The translations under genes were made by a program, and so were the position numbers. This document shows positions 54,646-63,799 of a DNA stretch of 64,000 nucleotides, one piece after another. Under the pieces are notes generated by a model that worked only from the letters and a program-made list of their open reading frames with translations, searched no databases and was not told where the DNA came from. The stretch comes from an uncultured Prevotellaceae bacterium (GTDB lineage Bacteria > Bacteroidota > Bacteroidia > Bacteroidales > Bacteroidaceae), in NCBI GenBank assembly GCA_900318995.1, contig ONMR01000003.1:1-64000 (forward strand), written 5' to 3'. Within the stretch, counting starts at the first letter, position 1; every line of letters begins with the position of its first letter.

Positions 54646-57600
54646 TTATCGGATGTTGGGTTTGCCGGGAGTGGCCACAGATGCGCTGAATGCATCGCCT
54701 GCCCCGTGATTTCTTGTTACGGGAGCTGCCAATGTAATTCCGCTTCCGGTCAGGTAGGAGCCTGCCTGGACATCCTGCTTGAGTCCGGTGGCAATTGTAA
54801 TGACATCGGGCTGGGAGGGCTGCTGCGGACGGCCCCAACCGCCACGGCGCGGAGCCATCTGGATGGCGCTGATTACATAACTGTCAGAGCCGATGGTTAT
54901 GGTCTGGCCGTTCTGGAATCCCTGTGCGCTGGCAACTGATATCCTGGTCTCATTCCTGGCGGCATCGGCCGATAAGGTAGTGGCACCGGCTGTACCGATG
55001 GTGGCAATCCTTACTTTCTCTATAGTGTTGCCTGAGCCAAGATACATAACCTGACCGATTGAGAGGCCCTGAACGGATGTAACCTTTACGTTATCCTGTC
55101 CGGTCTGCACAGGTGCTGCTATCGTCATGGCCTGGCCGGAGTGGAAATCCAGTTTGTTGTCATCGGTGTCAAAACCGTCGGGATAACGTCCGGTGCTCAA
55201 ATCCGGACCGGCTGCCGGGGTTGCGGGAGCGGCTCCGAATCCGCCGAATCCGCCACGACCGCGTCCTGACTGCGGAACGGGAGCGTATGAGCCCTCGGCA
55301 CCTGCGCCTGAATCACCATGATAACCCTCTGCCAGCCACGGGTCAACCAGACCGCCGTAGTTCATGGCATCCACAATCAGGCCCTTACCGTTGCGCAGGG
55401 TCATGTTGCCGCGGGAACCGTCCAGAACCGGGCCTCCAAACAGCAGGTCGGGCTCCGTTTCACCCTGATAACCGGCATTCTGAACATTTACGTCCAGTAC
55501 AACGCTGTTGATGGGATGCTTCTTTGAGAGCGGCTTGTCCAGCTCAAGGGCGTAGATAAGAGGCAGTACGGGCTCGTTGCTGGAGTGGTCAAACTTGGTT
55601 GCGGGCTCAAATGTTATACCTGTACCGTTTACTGCAAACGGCATGTTGCTGGAGTGGTCATACTTGAGCGGGGCTTCCAGCTCAAGACCGGTGCCGGGAT
55701 TGTCATTGGGTCCGAGCGGGCCGTTGAACGTGTTGCGTGACGACTGCGTGCCTACGCTCTTTACGGTAACCCATTCAACGCCGTGACCTTCAGAGTCTAT
55801 GTCAAGACGGATCCTATCGCCGGCGGTGATGTTCTGGGTGCTTGAAACCTTGATATTGGTATCACCCTTTCTGGCATCGGCCGATAACCATGCCTGGGTG
55901 CCTGGCTTGCCTACCTCGGTGACAGTCACAACCTCATACTTCTCGAGTGAGTTGGAGACGGCGGGGTAGGTTGAGCCGTATCCGATGGCCATCTTCTGAC
56001 CGACCTGGAATCCGGCTGTGCTGGTTACGGGGATGTTGGTGGAGCCTGCAGGGATGGTAATTACCGGACCTTCGGGAAGAGGCTGCCATACGGTGGTGGG
56101 ATTGCCGGCAGGGCCTGCACCACGGAACGCACCCTGCTGAGGCTGCTGCGCCTGAGGCTGGATGATGTTCTTTACAGTACGCTTTTCGGCCTCGTTGCCT
56201 GTGCCGATGGTAATCTCGTGACCGGCCTCGATTCCGGCAACGCTGCGTACATAAATTACGTTGTCACCCTTTGCTGCATCGACCGAAAGACCTGAGTTGC
56301 TTATACCCATCAGATAGAATGACTTGGGCGCAAGTTTGGTGCCCTTGGGGACATTGATTGATGAGAAGTAAGGCAGGTTCACGGCGTGATGTGTGAGTGT
56401 CCATCCGGACAGGTCGACAGACTTGTCACCATCATTGTAGAGTTCTATGAATGAGTTGGTCTGGTTGCCGCTGCCGTCGGCTATACGGAACTCGTTGATT
56501 TTGACGGGTTCAACGTTGCGGACCTTCTGTGAACTGAGCCACTGGCTGTTGCCGCGGTCCCACTTGGCCCATGCGGTCAGGTCGGCATTGATCTGTTTCC
56601 TGGCAGATGTTACGGTAAACTGCACGGCTACTGTCTGTCCGGGTTCGACGGTGTAACCAATCTTGCGGGTCTTGCTGTTAGTTCCGGCAGCCACGCTCTT
56701 CCAACGCTTGGGAGTAAGCACGCGGAGCTCCAGGTCTTCGATGGGGCGTCCGGTGGTATTGGTGAATGTAACTGTTACGTTCTGTGTGGTCTTGGGTGCG
56801 AATGTCTGCAGCAGGTTGGGCTTGTCAACTTTGTTGGGAGCGCTTATGCTGAGCATTGACACGTCATATCCGGCTGCTACCACATTAGCCTGAACCTTCT
56901 GGTTGGTCTCAATGGAGGGGAATGTGCCGGGGGCGGTCATGGCACCTTCGTAGAATGTGCCCGATGAGCCGTTGGAGTTGTCGCCGCCGTTACCCAGCAG
57001 GATGGCGCCCTGTTTGCGCATGGGATCGTAACTGCTGCGCGGGTTCTGGATTCGGCCTCCGTCATACATTATCTGCAAGTCGCCGCCCTGGGCATTGCCG
57101 CCCATGGAACGCCAGTGGTGAGGCTCACCGTCGGCTGTGGCGGTTACAAAACGCCAGCTTATGCTGGGCAGGTCAGCGCAGTACTTGTCGTTGGGATCGG
57201 GGTTGACGCAACCTACCAGGTTGTTCTCCTGGTCGGTCATGATCCACGGGCCGGGAGCCTGTCCGTGATACCATGAGGGCTGGTTGCCGTAGTATGTGGT
57301 CTCCATCGTGCCGTCACCGTCGTCGCGGCTGTCGGTCTCGGCGTTACCGTAGTCAAAGCAGCAGCCGGTGTTGTAGTGCTGGCCGTTTATTACCCAGTAC
57401 TGGCCTTCGGCCTGGTCATCGACAGCGGTGCCGTGGGTATCGTTCCAGCGCAGACCCATACCGGCTGTTATGAACACGCCATAGACCTTGTGGCCCATCA
57501 GTGTCACTGGAGCCCAATCGGCCATTGGCACGTTGTTGAATCCGCCCATTGCCTGGCCGCTGAATCCTCCGCGCGGGGCCTGCTGCAGGTGGTTCTCCTT

Positions 57601-57960
57601 GCCTGACTGGTCATAGATTACGGTTATCCAGCAGTAGGTGTCCTTGCAGAAACGGTCCTGTGCGGCGGCATCGGCATAACCTCCGGGGTCACCGGCCGAT
57701 GGCTGCACCACGCCGATATCCAGAGTCTTGCCGTCGCTCTGGCGCATAACCTGATAGAGCGGGCCGTTGTAGGATTTGTAGAGAGCGCGGGTAGTTGAAT
57801 GCGCTGCAACGCAGGGCGCACCACCTTTGGCGTAAACATCGCAAGGCCCGTCGGGGCGCTGCGGAATCTTGCTGTCACCTGCCGCTACGGCGACGGTGGC
57901 AATGAGTGTCGGGGCTAAGGCTACTCCGGCCAACAAAAGGACAATAGATGATTTTTTCAT
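54646..57960 (-). CDS. Multidomain GH54 alpha-L-arabinofuranosidase
   Basis: 1104 residues. Signal peptide (1-~27, VAVAAG), GH54 catalytic domain (~36-370) very similar to fungal AbfB: GPCDVYAKGG-PC, HSTTRALYKSYNGPLYQV, YDQSGKENHLQQAP, CCFDYGNAE (probable nucleophile E208) and GAILLGNGGDNSNG. Cysteines for disulfides are kept (C40, C50, C105, C110, C200, C201). Then a NEW3-like domain (~385-470), a lamin-tail-like domain (~482-555, INEFRIADGSGNQT) and repeated beta modules (~560-1095) with recurring TSxxGFxxGQxxxIG and DARKGDTNIKVSS patterns, Gly/Pro-rich linkers (PQAQQPQQGAFRG, GRGGFGGFG). Acts outside the cytoplasm on arabinose side chains. No lipobox. Confidence 0.88.
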   Translation of the reverse strand: MKKSSIVLLLAGVALAPTLIATVAVAAGDSKIPQRPDGPCDVYAKGGAPCVAAHSTTRALYKSYNGPLYQVMRQSDGKTLDIGVVQPSAGDPGGYADAAAQDRFCKDTYCWITVIYDQSGKENHLQQAPRGGFSGQAMGGFNNVPMADWAPVTLMGHKVYGVFITAGMGLRWNDTHGTAVDDQAEGQYWVINGQHYNTGCCFDYGNAETDSRDDGDGTMETTYYGNQPSWYHGQAPGPWIMTDQENNLVGCVNPDPNDKYCADLPSISWRFVTATADGEPHHWRSMGGNAQGGDLQIMYDGGRIQNPRSSYDPMRKQGAILLGNGGDNSNGSSGTFYEGAMTAPGTFPSIETNQKVQANVVAAGYDVSMLSISAPNKVDKPNLLQTFAPKTTQNVTVTFTNTTGRPIEDLELRVLTPKRWKSVAAGTNSKTRKIGYTVEPGQTVAVQFTVTSARKQINADLTAWAKWDRGNSQWLSSQKVRNVEPVKINEFRIADGSGNQTNSFIELYNDGDKSVDLSGWTLTHHAVNLPYFSSINVPKGTKLAPKSFYLMGISNSGLSVDAAKGDNVIYVRSVAGIEAGHEITIGTGNEAEKRTVKNIIQPQAQQPQQGAFRGAGPAGNPTTVWQPLPEGPVITIPAGSTNIPVTSTAGFQVGQKMAIGYGSTYPAVSNSLEKYEVVTVTEVGKPGTQAWLSADARKGDTNIKVSSTQNITAGDRIRLDIDSEGHGVEWVTVKSVGTQSSRNTFNGPLGPNDNPGTGLELEAPLKYDHSSNMPFAVNGTGITFEPATKFDHSSNEPVLPLIYALELDKPLSKKHPINSVVLDVNVQNAGYQGETEPDLLFGGPVLDGSRGNMTLRNGKGLIVDAMNYGGLVDPWLAEGYHGDSGAGAEGSYAPVPQSGRGRGGFGGFGAAPATPAAGPDLSTGRYPDGFDTDDNKLDFHSGQAMTIAAPVQTGQDNVKVTSVQGLSIGQVMYLGSGNTIEKVRIATIGTAGATTLSADAARNETRISVASAQGFQNGQTITIGSDSYVISAIQMAPRRGGWGRPQQPSQPDVITIATGLKQDVQAGSYLTGSGITLAAPVTRNHGAGDAFSASVATPGKPNIR

Positions 57961-57972
57961 AAGATTATTGGG

Positions 57973-59472
57973 TTAGTAAGTTATTACGGGCGGGATTGCA
58001 ACGCGGGCGGGCTCGGTGCGGCCTGGCAGGCCGAATGCGGTGAACTCTATCACTCCAAGCTGTGCGCCGGGCCATTCTGTAACAGTGAGACGTACAAACC
58101 GGGCCTCTACCGGCTTGAACTCCTCAAAGATGGTGTTGCGCTGCTCCGTGTTGGAGGTCTTGTCAAGGACGGTGGTGTAGGTCTCGCCGTCAAGCGATAC
58201 ATCTATCTTATATTTATAGACTGTTGCGGAGCCACCGCCTCCACCGAATCCGCGACGGCCGCCGGCGTTGAACATAATGCGTACGGCATCCACGTCAAAC
58301 AGCTGGACCTCGTCAAAGCGGGTGGCGGGCGACAGTTCTATCGTGATCGATGGCTCGGGGTCCGATGGATCCGGTTCCCAGACCGTGCCGCTGGAGTTAT
58401 CGACCGCGTATGATGCGTACCGGCCGGGCTGCTGTGAGGAGAACTTGGAGAGCGCGTTCATGGCGTTCATCTTGTTGATGGTAACAGGGAGCGATGCACG
58501 GGCGCTCTTTACTCCGGGCGCCGGCTGGGGGGTATCTGTAATCTGTACGGACCAGCGGCCCTTCTTGTCCACATCTATGCGGTCCATGCCTATGCGGCGG
58601 CCTCCGGGCGGATTGGAGAGTACAATTGTGTAGAACTGCCACAGACCACCGTCAGGGCCTTCCACCACGCTGCCGTGGGCGGTGCCGGTTACAAGGCCGT
58701 CGGTCTTGCGCAGGAGCGGGTTGTTGTCGGCGTATGTGTAGGGGCCAAGCGGGTGTTTGGCGGTGTAGTAGCCCTCGGCGTAGGTCTTCCACTGGGTGCC
58801 CGATGCCGAGTACTGCATGTAATATGTGCCTTTGTACTTGAATAGCCATGGGCCTTCTATCCATGCCACGCCGGTGTACTCGTTCATCTCGCCGTAACGC
58901 TCCCATTCATGATTGGGGTTGAAACTGAACAGATGGGTGGGCTTATCGGCAAAACGGTTCATATGGTCGGGGTCCAGAGGTACTCCGAATATGCCGCTTA
59001 TGCCGCGGCCCGAGTAGAACAGGTAGGGCTTGTCATCGTCTATGAAAATGTGCATATCGAACGGCTCGTTCCAGCCGCCCTCCACATCGGGGGTGTTCTC
59101 CCATTCGCCCAGGACGGAGTAGGGGCCAAGCGGGTTGTCGGCCACATAGAGCGGGCAGTCGTTGCCGGACATGTAGTATTTGCCGCGGTACTTGACCACA
59201 TCAGGGGCCACGGGCACTCGCTGCACGGGTGTGAACTCCCAATCCAGCATGTTGTCGCTGTGCCACGCTCCGCCTCCGGTGCAGAACATGTAGTATCGGC
59301 CGTCATCGTCACGGAACACCGATACATCGCCCGATGCGTTGCCGCCCGGACCTATCACCATAGGCAGCGGATTGCAGTACCTGCGGCCATCGGCCACATC
59401 ATTATTCACGCTCTGCTGTGCTCCTGTGCAGGATACCAGCATGATGGTCAGTAATATAAGACTCTTTTTCAT
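57973..59472 (-). CDS. GH43 family lipoprotein with C-terminal F5/8-type (CBM32-like) domain
   Basis: 499 residues from the ATG at 59472 (MKKSLILLTIMLVSCTGAQQ; lipobox LVSC, Cys15). GH43 five-bladed domain with acidic landmarks SVFRDDDGRYYMF, IFIDDDKPYLFYSGRG and EGPWLFKYKGTYYMQYSASG; C-terminal discoidin-like module (~340-480, RYASYAVDNSSGTVWEPDP; FRLTVTEWPGA-like RFVRLTVTEWPG). Probably an outer-membrane-anchored arabinofuranosidase or xylosidase. 12 bases upstream of the GH54 gene in the same operon. Confidence 0.88.
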   Translation of the reverse strand: MKKSLILLTIMLVSCTGAQQSVNNDVADGRRYCNPLPMVIGPGGNASGDVSVFRDDDGRYYMFCTGGGAWHSDNMLDWEFTPVQRVPVAPDVVKYRGKYYMSGNDCPLYVADNPLGPYSVLGEWENTPDVEGGWNEPFDMHIFIDDDKPYLFYSGRGISGIFGVPLDPDHMNRFADKPTHLFSFNPNHEWERYGEMNEYTGVAWIEGPWLFKYKGTYYMQYSASGTQWKTYAEGYYTAKHPLGPYTYADNNPLLRKTDGLVTGTAHGSVVEGPDGGLWQFYTIVLSNPPGGRRIGMDRIDVDKKGRWSVQITDTPQPAPGVKSARASLPVTINKMNAMNALSKFSSQQPGRYASYAVDNSSGTVWEPDPSDPEPSITIELSPATRFDEVQLFDVDAVRIMFNAGGRRGFGGGGGSATVYKYKIDVSLDGETYTTVLDKTSNTEQRNTIFEEFKPVEARFVRLTVTEWPGAQLGVIEFTAFGLPGRTEPARVAIPPVITY

Positions 59473-59544
59473 ACTGCGAATATATGAAAAATGATGCAAA
59501 GTGACGCAAAGGGGTCGTTTCGTTTTGCGTCATTTCGTTTTGCG

Positions 59545-61326
59545 TCACTTTTCGCTCAGCTCGAGCCAACGCATGGTTATGGTGTCGGTGCGCTCTATGA
59601 TTTGGCCTATTCGGGCGGATTTCTGCTGGAGCTGGTCGTAGGGCAAGGTGCCGCTGTTCAGCTCTTGCTCTAACAGGGCTTTCTCCTCTTCAAGCTGCTG
59701 GAGCTCCTGCTCTATCTGCTCCATCTCGCGTTTCTCCTTGAAGGTGAGTTTTGCGGTTGTGGAACTTTGGCGTTGGCGTTGGCTTTGGCCTCCATCCGGC
59801 TGGGGCTTTGCTTTTGCGGCGGCTGCGGCTTTCTCCTCATCCTCCTTGAGCACCTTGTACTCCATGTAGTCGCTGTACGATGAGGGGAAGTTGGTCACCT
59901 TGCCGTCACCCTCAAACACCAGCAGATGCTCTGCTATCTTGTCCATGAAATATCGGTCATGCGATACCACAATCACGCATCCCTTGAACTGTGCAATATA
60001 CTCCTCGAGCACCTGCAGGGTCATTATGTCCAGATCATTGGTGGGCTCGTCCAGAATCAGAAAATTGGGGCTCTGCATCAGGATGGTGCAGAGATACAGG
60101 CGTCGGCGCTCGCCTCCGCTAAGTTTGCTCACGTAACTGTACTGCGTCTTGGGCGTAAAGAGGAATTTCTGCAGGAACTGGCCGGCCGACATGCGGCGCC
60201 CGTCATCCAGGACTATATGGTCGGCAATGGCGGTCACCACGTCAATCACTTTGGCATCCTCGGGGAATTTGAGCCCCTCCTGCGAATAGTATCCTATCTT
60301 GAGTGTGGTACCGCGTTCAATTACACCACTGTCAGGTTGCTCAATGCCCAAAAGCAGCTTTAGGAATGTGGATTTGCCCACACCGTTCTCACCTATTATA
60401 CCCAGTTTCTCGTAGCGGGTAAAGATGTAGCTGAAATCCTTGAGAATTATCTTGTCATCGAACGCCTTGCTAAGGTGCTCAATATCAAATATCTTTTTAC
60501 CGATGTATGATGCCTTTACGTCCAGGGCCACGCTCTGCTCGTCGCGCCGATGCTGCAGGCGCTCCTCCAGCTGATGGAACGACTCCTTGCGGTAACGTGC
60601 CTTGCCTCCGCGGGCGCAGGGCATGCGGCGCATCCAGTCCAGCTCGCGTCGGTACAGGTTCAGGTCACTCTCGCGCTGTGAAGACTCTGCATCAAGGCGC
60701 TCCTGACGCTTTTCCAGATAGTAGCTGTAATTGCCCTGATAGGAGTAGGCGCGGAAATCATCAATCTCTATTATGCGGTTACACACACGGTCCAACAGAT
60801 AGCGGTCATGCGTGACCATAAAAAGAGTCAGCTTGCTGGCAGTGAGATAATCCTCAAGCCACTCCGTAACGCTTACATCCAGATGGTTGGTAGGCTCGTC
60901 AAGAATCAGGAAATCGGGTTCCGACATAAGCACCTGAGCCAAAGCCACACGCTTTATCTGTCCGCCGGATAGCTCATCGATAGGCTTCTCAAAGTCCGAT
61001 ACTCCCAGTTTGGTAAGCAGCTGGCGGGCACGGAGCAGCTTCTCGTCATCAGCAACGGGACAGCAGGCGTTCAACACCGAAGAGCCCTTGGGGAATTCCG
61101 GAGTCTGCACCAGATAAGCAGTCTTGATGTCACGGCGGAAAGTGATGGTGCCGCTGCGATAATCGGCCACACCGGCTATAACATCCAGAAGAGTACTTTT
61201 GCCCTGCCCGTTACGTGCTATCAGGCCCACCTTCTCACCCTGGTTGATATTGAGTGAGAGACCGTCAAAAATGATACGGTCACCGAATGATTTGCACAGT
61301 CCGTCTATCTGTAGGAAACTCTCCAT
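59545..61326 (-). CDS. ABC-F family ATPase (Uup-like)
   Basis: 593 residues with two ABC domains, no membrane part. Walker A GLIARNGQGKSTLLD and GIIGENGVGKSTFLK, signatures LSGGQIKRVALAQ and LSGGERRRLYLCT, Walker B LILDEPTNHLDV and LILDEPTNDLDI, and a linker between (residues ~220-280). Ends in a C-terminal coiled coil (MEQIEQELQQLEEEKALLEQEL), like Uup. ABC-F proteins act on ribosomes; Uup-like ones help with ribosome assembly or DNA branch structures. Single gene. Confidence 0.9.
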   Translation of the reverse strand: MESFLQIDGLCKSFGDRIIFDGLSLNINQGEKVGLIARNGQGKSTLLDVIAGVADYRSGTITFRRDIKTAYLVQTPEFPKGSSVLNACCPVADDEKLLRARQLLTKLGVSDFEKPIDELSGGQIKRVALAQVLMSEPDFLILDEPTNHLDVSVTEWLEDYLTASKLTLFMVTHDRYLLDRVCNRIIEIDDFRAYSYQGNYSYYLEKRQERLDAESSQRESDLNLYRRELDWMRRMPCARGGKARYRKESFHQLEERLQHRRDEQSVALDVKASYIGKKIFDIEHLSKAFDDKIILKDFSYIFTRYEKLGIIGENGVGKSTFLKLLLGIEQPDSGVIERGTTLKIGYYSQEGLKFPEDAKVIDVVTAIADHIVLDDGRRMSAGQFLQKFLFTPKTQYSYVSKLSGGERRRLYLCTILMQSPNFLILDEPTNDLDIMTLQVLEEYIAQFKGCVIVVSHDRYFMDKIAEHLLVFEGDGKVTNFPSSYSDYMEYKVLKEDEEKAAAAAKAKPQPDGGQSQRQRQSSTTAKLTFKEKREMEQIEQELQQLEEEKALLEQELNSGTLPYDQLQQKSARIGQIIERTDTITMRWLELSEK

Positions 61327-61365
61327 AACACTTTTACGCCCACATTTTTGCGACCGTAAAGGTAA

Positions 61366-63528
61366 TCATTTTTTTGGCCGGACGGCACGTACATCTGAAT
61401 AATAGGTCCTGTTCCTTGATATGATATAACAATATTCTGACGTGGTTTCACCCGGTTCATTTTCACCTTGGACATATACGCGTCTGGGCGTATCGGATAT
61501 GTTAAAGAGATAACAGTCCCTTTTTTCTCCGCTTGTGTTGACCAGATCGCTGGTCATGTACCTATTGTCAACAGCCCCCTTATGAGTATATGGCAGGAAT
61601 ATGCTCCTGTCTTCATAACCCGGCACCTTGCTGGTAGCTCTGAATCCCGGCATAGCGTCCACTGTATCCTTTTTCCACTCACAGTTTTCTGCCAATTCCT
61701 CCCACTCGGCTCTTGACGGCAAGCGCCAGCCTCCTCCCCAGTTAAATGCAGCCGCATCACCCGGTTCCATTTCATAATCATACTCGTCAGGAGTGACAGA
61801 CTTCACATTCCCCCATTGGTACCTTTCGCCATGAACGCTTTCAGAAAAAGAGCCCAGATTAAACGATGCCCAGTATACACTCAGTCCCAGATCCACATAC
61901 TTGTAGGCCGATAAGCGTGAGCCCTCTTCCGCCACCTGCAGATGATAATGGGCCGATGCATCACCGAAAGATGCCGTGACAGCACATGTTCCGGCCGATA
62001 TTGCAGTGATCACACCATCCTGCACCGTTGCGACCTGCGGATCGGATGTGGTCCACTCCACATCTTTGGCATCTCTGATATTACCCGGTTGAGCGTGAAT
62101 CTGCAACACATACCTTTCGCCCGGCTCAATACATATGCTGTCCTCTGTTACAATTGAAATGCAGTATGGTCTCTTATTCTCATCTTGAGGTAAATCACGT
62201 ACCAGCCTTGCCGGTACAGCGTACTTCTTCAACCTTTCAATCTCATATTCCCACATATCTTCATCGGGCTGAACAAGAAAAGGATAATCGGGATAATCAT
62301 CATGATCAACATCAAAATACGATGTTGAAATACGTACGAAAATAGTGTCTTTCTCATATCCGGGCGATTTACCGCATAAGTAACCGATTAACAATTCATT
62401 CTCCTCATCTTCAATCCCATCTCCGTCACAATCACTTTCCAGTTCCTCATATTCAGCAATTGTAGGCAGGCGCCACCCCCTTTCCATGTAAAATGGCAGC
62501 CACTGTGTCTGTTCCCATTTGAAATGAGAGCCCACCTCATCAGGGGATGATGCACCCACATTCAGGTTCGCCCATTGCACACTCAGGCCCAGATTAACCG
62601 GGACCGGCTCAATAAACTCTGACGTAACATCACAATGGGCGGTCATTGAACCGTACTGCGCGGTTATACGGCAGGAGCCAACCCCGACAGCCATAATCTC
62701 ACCCGGCTCGGTTATTCTTACAATATTGGTATCTGAACTGCTCCAACTCACTTTCTCCGGCCATATGTTGCGTAATGGAGTTGTGTTGAGCTTTAAGACT
62801 CGCTTACCGCCCACCAATAAAGTATCTGCAACGGAATCAATTGAAATACTCTCCAGCCCGCCGTCATCCAAAGGGCGGACCGGCCTTACTGTCATACCGT
62901 TATAATAGTTCAACTTCGGATTTCTATCGAGTTTCTCTGATTTGTTACCATAATGCCAAACACTTCCATATTTGAACAGACTGCTTGTCCAGAGTACTAC
63001 ACGTTCTCCCTCATCTGTGGGTTCGTTTCCATCCAGAAAACCTGTTGCCGGAATAAAGATTGAACGGTCTTCATATCCCGGTACGTTACTGGTTATCCTT
63101 GCCCCATATACACCGTCAACGGTAATCCATTCCCAGTTACAGGCCATAAGTTCCTCTTTCTCGGCTTTTGTGGGCATTCGCCAGCCTTTGCCCCAATTTG
63201 CGGCGGCGGCATCATCAACAGCATCAAGGAGCGCCGTACCGTATTTGTCAAATCTGGTGCTGTCATACTTTTCAGTAAACTTCATGCCTTTAGGGACAAA
63301 CCTGTAATTCCATTCCGTGAACATATCCTTAGGTTCAGTCTCTCCAAAAGCAAAATAATTGCCGTAATCCTGAGGGTTCCTGGCTCCGACATTTGTCGTA
63401 GCCCAAAGGACAGAAAGACCCAGGTCCACATACTCGTGTTTTCGGTGTGTATACCTGACTTTTACATCGGCCGCATTTGCAGCCAACACCAGGACTGACA
63501 GTAACAGTGTAATCAGAATCCGTTTCAT
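61366..63528 (-). CDS. Secreted protein with three FISUMP-like domains and Ig-like linkers
   Basis: 720 residues. Signal peptide (LLLSVLVLAANA). Three FISUMP-like domains starting YVDLGLSVLWATTNVGA (~35), PVNLGLSVQWANLNVGA (~312) and YVDLGLSVYWASFNLGS (~553), each with the NWGKGWRMPTKAEKEEL / RGWRLPTIAEYEEL / NWGGGWRLPSRAEWEEL motif, separated by two BID_2-type Ig-like domains (SSDTNIVRITEPGEIMAVG; TSDPQVATVQDGVITAI). Paralogue of the N-terminal half of the 1263-residue fusion at 35144-38935. Function unknown; probably surface or periplasmic binding. Confidence 0.85.
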   Translation of the reverse strand: MKRILITLLLSVLVLAANAADVKVRYTHRKHEYVDLGLSVLWATTNVGARNPQDYGNYFAFGETEPKDMFTEWNYRFVPKGMKFTEKYDSTRFDKYGTALLDAVDDAAAANWGKGWRMPTKAEKEELMACNWEWITVDGVYGARITSNVPGYEDRSIFIPATGFLDGNEPTDEGERVVLWTSSLFKYGSVWHYGNKSEKLDRNPKLNYYNGMTVRPVRPLDDGGLESISIDSVADTLLVGGKRVLKLNTTPLRNIWPEKVSWSSSDTNIVRITEPGEIMAVGVGSCRITAQYGSMTAHCDVTSEFIEPVPVNLGLSVQWANLNVGASSPDEVGSHFKWEQTQWLPFYMERGWRLPTIAEYEELESDCDGDGIEDEENELLIGYLCGKSPGYEKDTIFVRISTSYFDVDHDDYPDYPFLVQPDEDMWEYEIERLKKYAVPARLVRDLPQDENKRPYCISIVTEDSICIEPGERYVLQIHAQPGNIRDAKDVEWTTSDPQVATVQDGVITAISAGTCAVTASFGDASAHYHLQVAEEGSRLSAYKYVDLGLSVYWASFNLGSFSESVHGERYQWGNVKSVTPDEYDYEMEPGDAAAFNWGGGWRLPSRAEWEELAENCEWKKDTVDAMPGFRATSKVPGYEDRSIFLPYTHKGAVDNRYMTSDLVNTSGEKRDCYLFNISDTPRRVYVQGENEPGETTSEYCYIISRNRTYYSDVRAVRPKK

Positions 63529-63620
63529 TTTTCATTTGCCGTTTCTGCCACAAATATCCGCAAATACACTCCCACATGCAAGAAAAAAGCATTGCAAAAC
63601 TGTTGCATTTCGTTTTCCCC

Positions 63621-63760
63621 GCCAAAGTGTCCCACACTCACCCGCGTGAGAGCGTATTCTCGTTGGGGTTAGCGTGGGACATATGCTCATCTTGAGGGGG
63701 TGTCCCACAACAATACGGGTCACAAGCAACAGAAAGCACAATAACGTGGGACACTTTGGC
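63621..63760. repeat. Inverted-repeat cluster with four copies of TGTCCCAC
   Basis: GCCAAAGTGTCCCAC (63621-63635) and its exact reverse complement GTGGGACACTTTGGC (63746-63760) bound a 140-base segment. Inside, GTGGGACA (63674-63681) and TGTCCCAC (63701-63708) form a second pair, so the 8-mer occurs four times in alternating direction. A small hairpin CTCAC-CCGC-GTGAG lies at 63637-63650. The right arm ends 9 bases before a -7-like TAACTTCG (63770-63777), so it would overlap the promoter of the esterase gene. No gene is seen in this segment. Confidence 0.7.
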
Positions 63761-63799
63761 AAAAATCATTAACTTCGCAGAAAAACCAACTGAGAGTTC

